Assembly (NCBI GenBank): GCA_020086605.1
Contig: JACBWW010000098.1
Location: forward strand, 539,619 to 603,618
Source: Lanius collurio
Taxonomy: Eukaryota > Chordata > Aves > Passeriformes > Laniidae
Reading direction: 5' to 3'
Length of the DNA: 64,000 nucleotides
Shown here one piece after another: positions 1 to 64,000 of the stretch (position 1 is the stretch's first letter; every line of letters starts with the position of its first letter). A program made the position numbers and the translations under genes. The notes beneath the pieces were generated by a model, which saw only the letters and a list, made by a program, of their open reading frames with translations, was not told where the DNA came from and ran no database searches.

Positions 1-60
1 TGGCAATGAAACCGGAGGTTTGGGTACGTTACAGAAACTGCGTCTGCTACTGTGTCACTG
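1..60 (-). other. AAK1: Start of AAK1 3' UTR
   Basis: Sequence directly after the TAG. No polyadenylation signal is seen in these 60 bases, so the 3' UTR continues outside the window. Mammalian AAK1 3' UTRs are very long. Confidence 0.85.
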
Positions 61-56112
<56,052 letters not shown>

Positions 56113-56649
56113 CTGCAAAACCACAGGGGATAACGGGGGCGCGGCGTTACCCCCGCGGGCCGCCGTGAGCCCCTCGGCGAGCCCCGACCCACAGGAACCC
56201 TGCCCGGTACCTCACAGAGGGCGGCGGGTGCCTCCATGCGCCCCGCGGGGCCGGCGTGCACAGCCCCACCGGGTCACGGCGGGGGCCGGCTGCCGGCAGG
56301 GCCCGGGGCCCGCATCGCTGCCTGGCGCTGTCACCGGCGGCCACCGAGCCCGTCAGGGACAGGGACCGACCCCGCCGCCGCCCCCGGCCGGCCCCATCCG
56401 ACCAGGAAATGGGCCGGCACAGGAAGTCCCGGCTGCCGTCGGGAGCACCGCCCCCGCGCCTCCGCCAGCTGCAGGGCCCGGCCCGGCCTGGCCTGGCCTC
56501 GCCGCCCCGGCGTGTCCCGTCCCGCTCCTCCCCGTTCCGGGATGTCGCGTCCCACAACGTCCTGTCCCGGAACGCTCGGAGCGCCCCCCGCCCCACAGCA
56601 CGGTGGGAGGGGGAGTGGGGGGCTCGGTGGGATGGCGGCGCCGCGCACT

Positions 56650-56669
56650 GCACGCTGGGAGTGGTAGTT
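56650..56669 (-). promoter_or_regulatory. ZNF143/STAF-type motif, minus orientation
   Basis: The minus strand reads AACTACCACTCCCAGCGTGC, close to the ZNF143 SBS consensus ACTACAATTCCCAGCATGC. It lies 33 bp from a second copy in the opposite direction. Confidence 0.6.
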
Positions 56670-56674
56670 CCGCG

Positions 56675-56682
56675 TCGCGAGA
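56675..56682. promoter_or_regulatory. TCGCGAGA element
   Basis: Eight bases of the palindromic TCTCGCGAGA motif (bound by BANP in mammals), placed between the two ZNF143-type sites. A short motif, so chance is possible. Confidence 0.4.
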
Positions 56683-56702
56683 GGGGCCCTGGGGCGGCGA
56701 GG

Positions 56703-56722
56703 ACTACAAGTCCCGGCATGTC
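56703..56722 (+). promoter_or_regulatory. ZNF143/STAF-type motif, plus orientation
   Basis: Reads ACTACAAGTCCCGGCATGTC, close to the ZNF143 consensus (ACTACAA, TCCC, GCATG). It faces away from the copy at 56650-56669, as expected for a bidirectional promoter core. Confidence 0.6.
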
Positions 56723-56900
56723 GCGCGGCGCTGGCCGCCAGGGCGCGCTGTGCGGCGGGGCTGTGGCGGGGCTGTGGCGACGTGTCCGGGCCGGGGTCGC
56801 CCCTCGGACCGGCGGCTGCCCCAGGGACAGAGGACGGGGCCCCGGGGCTCTGTGTCCTCCTCGCCGCGAGGGAAGAGTGCAGAAATCCTGTCCGTGAGGA

Positions 56901-59900
56901 ACCACGGCCCACACTGGGGCTTTGCATGGTTACCGGTATTTACGTTTATCTTTGAAATAATGCGCTAAACTAAATGTTTTTGGGATATAATAATAAAAGG
57001 CCATTGCTGTGACATCTTGGGATTAACCTGAAACACAAGGCTTAGCTTCACACAGGCCCTGCTAGCACCTGGTTTGAGAGCCTCAAAAAAAATCCTAAAA
57101 ACAGATATCCCAAGCCCTCAAAATGTCTTTAGTGTTTCACACCTGGAAGCTGGTTTTGTAAATCCTGTGCCTTGGATTTGCTGTTAAATTACAGCTTCCT
57201 CTTTCTTCCTGCCCAACTACCAGCAAGATGCTCATCAGAGGCGCTGCTGCTCCTCCAGAACCCAAAGCCATTGAGTCAGGCTTTGGAAAGGTTTACTTTA
57301 GCTCAAATATTGGGAAACTTACTTTAAATGCACTTTGGGTTCTATTCAGCATTTTTTCCTCAGAAAGAAGGAGATTTTCCCAGCCTATAGCATGCAGTAT
57401 TGAAGGCTGGAGTTGGGATTTCAAACAGAGGGAAATGTTAAAACAAAAACTTTTTTCCAGAAGGAAGCCCTAGAATACAAAACCCAAGCAGCATGTGGCT
57501 GCCAAATGAGTACCTCCATGACACACCACTCTCCTTCCTCCCCTCTGACTGGGATGGAACAGGAAACCAAAGCATGGTCCCATTTTCCCAATGACTGTTA
57601 TTTCCTGTATTACAGTAATAACTGCAACCGTCATGCTGACAACCCCTGTCCCCATCAGACAGGCCAGGCCTGGTTACTTTGGGATGACAAAAATGTTTAC
57701 CCTTCAGACAGCCTCGCTTTGGTTACGGGCTTCCAGCAATGCCCAGGTGAGACTGGATCAGTGTGTTGTAAATGGATCTAATTGGTCTTCCCTCACAGTG
57801 TTTGAAGACTTTTAAGATACATATAGCTCTCAGAACAGGCAGGTAAAATTGCTGGTGGTAACATTTAGCACCTGGATACACAGATCTGACAGCACATCAC
57901 AGTACAGTTGTTTTTTGCTGAGCCACTGTGCCTTTTCACTGTGGATAATGCTACACCTCTTCCACTATCCTTTTCCTCAGCAGGTGTTATAGGTAAGGGC
58001 CCACAAGCCCACCCTGCAGACCTCAAAGTCCTCCTTTGACCACCTTCAGTCAGCCATAATTTTTAGAGTGGCTTCTGACTGCACTCATTTCCAAGTACAC
58101 CCCAAGTCCAGACAGCTGAAACTGCAATCATTTCAGCCAGGCAGCTAACAAACGTGTGAAAACAGTCCCTTTTTCATTTGCAGGCTTTAATGTACATGAA
58201 ACCTGCTTGGTTTGGGGCTCTGTGATGAATTAATTGCCAGTGGTCAATACAGAAGGTTCACACACCCTTCAGAAAAATACGAACTGAATAAAGTCTCAGT
58301 TGCTTCTATCTGTTATTTTAAATTATTTTTTTTAATTCCTCCAACCTGTGAAAATCCCCAGGCGTCTCTCAAGTCTGAGGTCAAACACCCAGTGCAAGAA
58401 TCAGGTCCCATCAATGAGGATTTCTGGGGACTCTGCAGAACTGAACAATTTCCAACAAAATTGGGCATCTCTGTACAGTACAGGGAAATGACTCATTTCC
58501 AACTAAAGAAGATAAAAGCCACTGCATGCAGAGAGCTGCAGATGCACTGCTGAGCCTCCTCCCTGGCTCTGAGAGGGCTTTTTTTAACCATACCTGCAGT
58601 GCAATGCAGGGAGTGTCAGACCCACACACGGCTGGGGGCTCTGATGTTCAGCCCATGGGCGCACAAACTCCATCCATGACCACTTTGGGGAGCAGAAGCA
58701 CAGCAAGAGCCATCCCCGGCTGCAGATGCTGAGGAGATGGTTTATTCCAGAAGGCACAAGGCTTGGCTGCACTGCTGCAATCCCAATGACCTTCACAGGG
58801 ATCAGGGAACTGAGGCCTGAAAGCTCTAAGTGAAAAAGCTGATCGGTGGCTGCAGCACAGACATGGCCTGGTGCTTCTCCCGTGTCAGCCCAGAGTGACT
58901 CCAGAGTGCTCCCAGACTTGTCCTGCTGCAGGGAGGAACCTCAGTCTGACTAATACGCTCAATCCTAAACACCAAATTTTAAGCTGCTAAAATCCCATGA
59001 CGCAAGGTTTAAAATATCCGAGTGTGGTCAGCAGAGCTGCTTCCCTGCACATTGTCTCCCTGATCCCTGGTTCTCCTGCACTGCTCAGAAAATGCAATCA
59101 AATCCCCAGGAAGAAGCACATTAAAACAGCTGCATCCCACTTCATCAAACTTTCCAGACAGCTCAGCATTTTCTAAATAAAAACACAGGCCTGGACAAGT
59201 TTCCTGCGGTTCCCGAAAGGCGAGGGCACACTGGCCCCTTCTGGAGAGCTCGAGGAGCGGCAGGAGAAAAGAGCCGGCACAGCTTCCTGTTCTTGGTGAC
59301 ACTTGACTGTCCAGGGGGAACAAAGCAGTGGTCACAGTTTCCTGAATGCACCGCATAATAATTAAGTCTTAATCAGACGGTTATGTTTATCTTGATACGG
59401 ATGTTGAGAGAGACACTTTTTACACAGTCAGACAGTGATAGGAGTAACTGTTTCAAATAACAGAGGAGATATTCAGATTGGATATAAGAAAGGAATTGTT
59501 CCCTGTGAGGGTGGGCTCTGTTTCCATCCCCTAGAGCTGGGTTATAGTCAAATTACAGAGCAGCTAAGTTAGATAAAACTACACGGAGGCAGATATTAAT
59601 TAAGAAGAAAAAAGTGAAAGCTACTCATTTCCTCTTCAGAACTATATCTACGTTAATTAAAGTAAACATTCATTAAGCCCATTAAATGAAATTTAAGTTT
59701 GATAATGCATTTAAAGCTGCCGAAAGCAATGGTGTAGCAGTTCATAGCCTGCAGCTCTGGGGAAGAAGGGGCCACAAATAATCTACAGCTTCCACAGGGT
59801 ACTGGGAACTTCCCTGACTGGGAGCTGGCAAATGCCTCGAGATCTGGGGCCTAAATTGTATCAGTTAGTCTTGATGAGGAGTAGCTGTCCAAGAGAAAAT

Positions 59901-62900
59901 TATTATATTTGTACAAAAATTGTAATGTAAGATGGAGATGTTATAGCAGCCCTGTTTTCACTTTGAACAGCAGGTGAGACAATACAAGTAGGATCAAAAG
60001 CAAAAGACAGAATGTATGACAGCAATGGGCTCTTTTGATGGGAAAAGTCTCACCCCACAAGTGTCTAGTCATCCTCACAACCCCACTCTGGAGGTATTTG
60101 CTGACACTCGTTCCCCTGTGGATGGATTCATGGACATAGGCAGCCAATGAAGCCATCAGACCACCGATGGCCCCAGACTGTTTGCATTCCCTGCTGTTTA
60201 CAGCCTTAGTGAATAAAAGAAAATAGCAGACTGGGCCCGTGGCCAAGTGCAGCCTTCAGTTCCTCTGTGGGAGAAAGGCAGAGTGGGTGGGCATCTCTGA
60301 GGCAGTGTCAGCACAGCATATGCTGGAGGACAGCAGTGTGGAGAGCCCCCCAGCACCCAAGATGCTGTTAGAGCTGTCAGCATGAGGAACTGTGAGAGCA
60401 TCCGGGATCCCCTGCTGTGTGTCTGCCTGCAGAACACACGAGCATCCCCACCTTAAAAACCTGGTGATTGAAGCACACTTGAAAAGGGGAATTTGACTCC
60501 TGGCTGTCTCATCCTTGCAGTGCTCATTGCTGTCTCCCCTTACAACTTATTGTCTGAGGCATGTGGGTCCCTGTGTCCAAGTGGTCTCTTGTTTTAAAGG
60601 CATCTTGGGTTACAGGCATTTTCTCAAATCAGTTCTGCTCCCCAGTTCCTTCTTGGCCTTGTGTGACATTTATGTTTATGTAATCTACCCAGAGAGCCTT
60701 TGACTTGCATAGCAGTGCTGTTGTGCTGTGCTCCAGCTTCTAAATCCTGCCTGGATTGCTAAAAGGGAGAGTGCTGCGCATTCCCCTGATAATACTGAAT
60801 GCAGAAGCAGTGTTTCTAATGGTTATGAAGAGTTAAGAGCACTCTAATTTCTTATGTGAATTGGAATAGTTCCGTTTTCCCACCTCAAATAAGCACTGCT
60901 TACCTAGGTCTGGGAGTGTGTTTCATTTTCCTTCCTCTCTTTATGTTAGAAGGGCTCTACTCCAGTCATACATCAAAAGCTCCAGGCTGCCTCTTCCTAC
61001 AGATCTTCCCCAAAACACCTCTTCCCGAAACACCTCTGACTTGAGGAAATGGCTGTTTCACCTTACTGAACAGCAGGTAAGGACACACCCTTGCTCTAAG
61101 GTCAGAAGTGCCCCTGGATCTCTGCAGTGAGCTCTAACAACTGCAGTTCACTTTGGGACTATTGTGATATTAATATACAGAATGTGAGAATTCTTTACTC
61201 TCTTACAAGACACAGAACTCAGCGCTTTAGAAAAGCAAAGGCTGGTTTTCAGCCTCCACCCTACCTTCGGGTACTGCTGCTATGGAGACAACACTGACTG
61301 AGCTGCAGCATCCAACACACTCCCACAGCACTTGTGCAACCTTTAAATAACCCCATTTTAAGGGGCTGCTGCTTGCAAACTGCCAGTGGTCAGGTATGAA
61401 AATGAGCACTTCACTTATGAACCTCCTAAAAACACCTGCTTAATTCCCAAAGGCCCAAATTCTGACCCTCACTTGGTGAATGACTTCATTAGTGTCAGAA
61501 TTTGGAGCTCAGTGAATGAGGTGAGGCTGTTTCTCTAAAGCTGAAGGCGGGTACCTGCTAATGAAAGGACACACTGAAAATCTCTCCTCCTAGCACAAGG
61601 CTCCTTTGCTCTCTGAGGTGCAAATTTAAAAGGTCAGGTCCTTCAGGCAAAAAACAAATGCTGCCATTTTCTAGAGGTTCACATTGTGGGACTTTGAATA
61701 AATACCCCCTTCCTAACGGGCTGCTGCTTGAGCTCAATTTATTTACTTAATGCACACTGCCCTCCCTGTTTTTCTGTGACCTTTAATTCTTATTAGGTCT
61801 TTTGTAGATGGGAAAACAGTAGGATGGAATGGGAATAGAAAGCATGTGTGTAACTGAGTAAAGTCTGGGGGGTTGAGAGCTTTATAACTGGGGTGGTTAA
61901 AATATGATGGGACAAATGAAATATCCATGAATAGAAGGGCAGTGCACTCTGTCACTGTATGGAGAGGGACTGTGGGCTTGTCCCTTGCTGTCTCTCTTTT
62001 GATGCAAGGACAGCAAAACTGTGCCAGCCAGTGCTTCAGCTGGAGATACTGAAGGATAACCATAGCCTTTCTATCCTTTCAGAGATGAAGACAAACGTGA
62101 TAGCAGAGCAGACCCTACAAAGAGCTCCTGGAGAGACAAAGCTTTGTCACCTGAACCTTCTGTAGGAAAATACAGCAACAACCCTTCTCCCTCCTGAAGG
62201 GAGAAGCTCCTGTAACAAGGTACAAATCCCCTATCATTCTATCTGCCTTCCAGAGAAGCTCAGCCAACTCTCAGCATGCCAGAAGCTTTTGTGCCTTTTT
62301 TTTTGTTTGTTTGTTTCTTGTTTTTTTCCTTTCTGGTCCAAATAATCGTGACTGAATCAGATGGCCTTGGAGCCAGCACCCATAACCAGCCAAGATTACA
62401 AGGAACTTGGCTGTGTGTTGCATCAGGATCTAGCTGCTGAATGGACTACACTTACATGACTAATTCCAGGTGGCCAAAAACATCCACACAAACACATCTT
62501 CAAGTATTCCTCTTACTTGGTGCCTCTCCCAGGGGGAAAGAAAAGGTTAAATTATGAAAATCACAAATGGCAGGATTGGTGCAATATTTAAAGGATTAAT
62601 AATTTGTAAAGAAAATTAATAACTCATGGTCTTGAATAATTACTGTTGCATATATCAATGTCAGCAGTGACAGAGCCTTCCAGTCCTGGAGGCTGAAGAG
62701 ACTGGGAAGCAAACAGAAGGATGAAAATACACAGGCTAAAAAAAGTCACTGGCAGTGTAAGATGGAGAAACACAGCAGTTCTGCTGGTGGATTAAAATGG
62801 GTCCAGAGCAGGGACTGCTGACGTGAGAAGAAAAGATGAGAATGGAAACTTTCACAGATGTAGGAAAGAGAAGAGTTTCTCCTTAGAGACAGTTTATAAC

Positions 62901-64000
62901 ATGCTGGTCCACACTAAATTCTAGTCAGGGTCAAGTGCCAGATTTTGCAAGGAAAAAGGCTCTGCAGTGCGAAAGGAGAGGGCTTGAGGCTTGAACGTGG
63001 TTTTCCTGTTCCCCTGGTCCATGTCTCCTTGCATGAGCAGTGCTGGGCTCTGTGGAGCTGTTTTGGAAGGCTGAGCTGCAGCGGGAGCTGTAATAAACAA
63101 ACCACACAGACATGCTCACTGAGACACAGCCTGCCTGCATCCAAGCTGCTAAATTTAGGGTCCTTCCAGCAAACGAGCATGTGCAAAGAGGCACAGGGAT
63201 GAGACATGCTGTCCTATGAGCTGGAAAAAAACCTGAGATGGTTGGTTTAGCCATGATAATAACAGCACTTTTGGCATCAGAGGAGACTAAAGGTCCTGAG
63301 GATAAACACTTGAAGACAAGATGTGTCTATTGCAAGGCCGATTTCCCTCTGTCAGCCTTGTGATCGTGTCTATGGCTGACCCTGGCAGGGGCAAATCAGG
63401 GTAAAAGTAAAGTCCCTTTGCCTGAAGGGTCTTGGTTTGAGGGCACTGCTATTTATTGGGGCAAAATGAATAAACTTTATGCAAAGAATCATCCTTACTG
63501 AAATCATGGCTATTTGCAATGCAGAGTTCTTTGACAAGGGATGAGGATGCTGAAGACCCAGAGGGGTGCTGGAGGAGCAGAGGAGGCACGATACAGCTAA
63601 GAAATCCCCACAAACAACACTGGGGGAGGAACAGGACTTCTTGCTCGAGGATGTTGCTGCCTGTACGCTCCACGCCGTCGTCCCCCTCGCTCCCCCCTCG
63701 GGTGTGCCCTGCCGCAGACATGAGAGACCAGAGCCCGCAGCCAGAGCCCGTCTGTTCCCAGGGATTTCTACAGGGAATGCCAGGGGGCATGGAAGCCGTC
63801 CCAACTTGCCAGGCCTCCGTGTAACCCCAAAAGTGCAGTTTGGGGTTACATCCCAAACGTGCAGTGTGAGTGAGGCTCCCTGCGGAACTTCTCCTGCTCT
63901 GGATTACAACTGTTTAGGGATGGGCAGAGCCGGGCTGGAGCTCCTTCGCGTCACTGCCGCGTGTCTCCAGGGCGGGGACTTTGCCACCCAGGACAGCCAC
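56901..64000. other. Region upstream of AAK1, no gene recognised
   Basis: No annexin-type or other coding exon was found on either strand. ANXA4 is expected on the + strand by human synteny, so this may be its first intron. AT-rich segments with retained CpG (59340-59950) look regulatory. CpG density rises again from about 63640. T-rich run TTTTTTTTTGTTTGTTTGTT near 62298. Confidence 0.7.

Noticed and set aside
57228..57781. Overlapping plus ORFs as ANXA4 coding exons
   Set aside because: No annexin repeat pattern such as KGLGTDE or GRDL, and no suitable splice context.
63719..63824. Short ORF after CCCTGCCGCAG as first coding exon of a plus-strand gene
   Set aside because: 34 residues of low-information sequence ending in a stop, with no donor and no known family.

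Overview
The window is vertebrate nuclear DNA, most likely from a bird. Eight short 3' CR1 LINE fragments are present, the main gene is very compact (21 coding exons in about 56 kb, far smaller than in mammals as I recall), and its protein is close to mammalian AAK1. I cannot name the species.

One protein-coding gene fills almost everything from 61 to about 56.1 kb. It is AAK1 (AP2-associated kinase 1) on the minus strand. I resolved all 21 coding exons, from the ATG at 55966-55964 to the TAG at 63-61. Every resolved junction has GT-AG borders and matching codon phase. Exons 1-8 encode the NAK-family Ser/Thr kinase domain, with the catalytic residues at the human positions (K74, E90, M126, D176, D194). 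Exons 9-13 encode the Pro/Gln-rich linker, including CAG-encoded polyglutamine. Exons 14-21 encode the acidic tail with NPF and DPF endocytic motifs and the C-terminal LIDL motif of the long isoform. The protein phosphorylates the AP2 mu subunit and so controls clathrin-mediated endocytosis. The only break is a 10-N assembly gap at 13507-13516, which hides the 5' part of exon 14 and most of intron 13. It is flanked by a 43-bp duplication that carries a splice donor.

The introns hold CR1 fragments (seven of eight in the same sense as AAK1), one MIR-like SINE, small tandem repeats, AT-rich segments that may be conserved regulatory elements, and one puzzling exon-like open stretch in intron 2 (32200-32334).

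From about 55.8 to 56.9 kb there is a CpG island. Its core has two oppositely oriented ZNF143-type motifs and a TCGCGAGA element, which suggests a bidirectional promoter. In human, AAK1 is head-to-head with ANXA4. I could not find any ANXA4 coding exon between 56.9 and 64 kb, so this part is probably the 5' intron of that gene or intergenic DNA. It has AT-rich, possibly conserved segments and a second rise in CpG content near 63.6-64.0 kb.

No CRISPR array, operon, phage or bacterial mobile element is present. I found no convincing new system. The most useful leads are the gap-side donor duplication, the intron 2 exon-like ORF, the divergent promoter, and splice-level changes around the polyQ exons.
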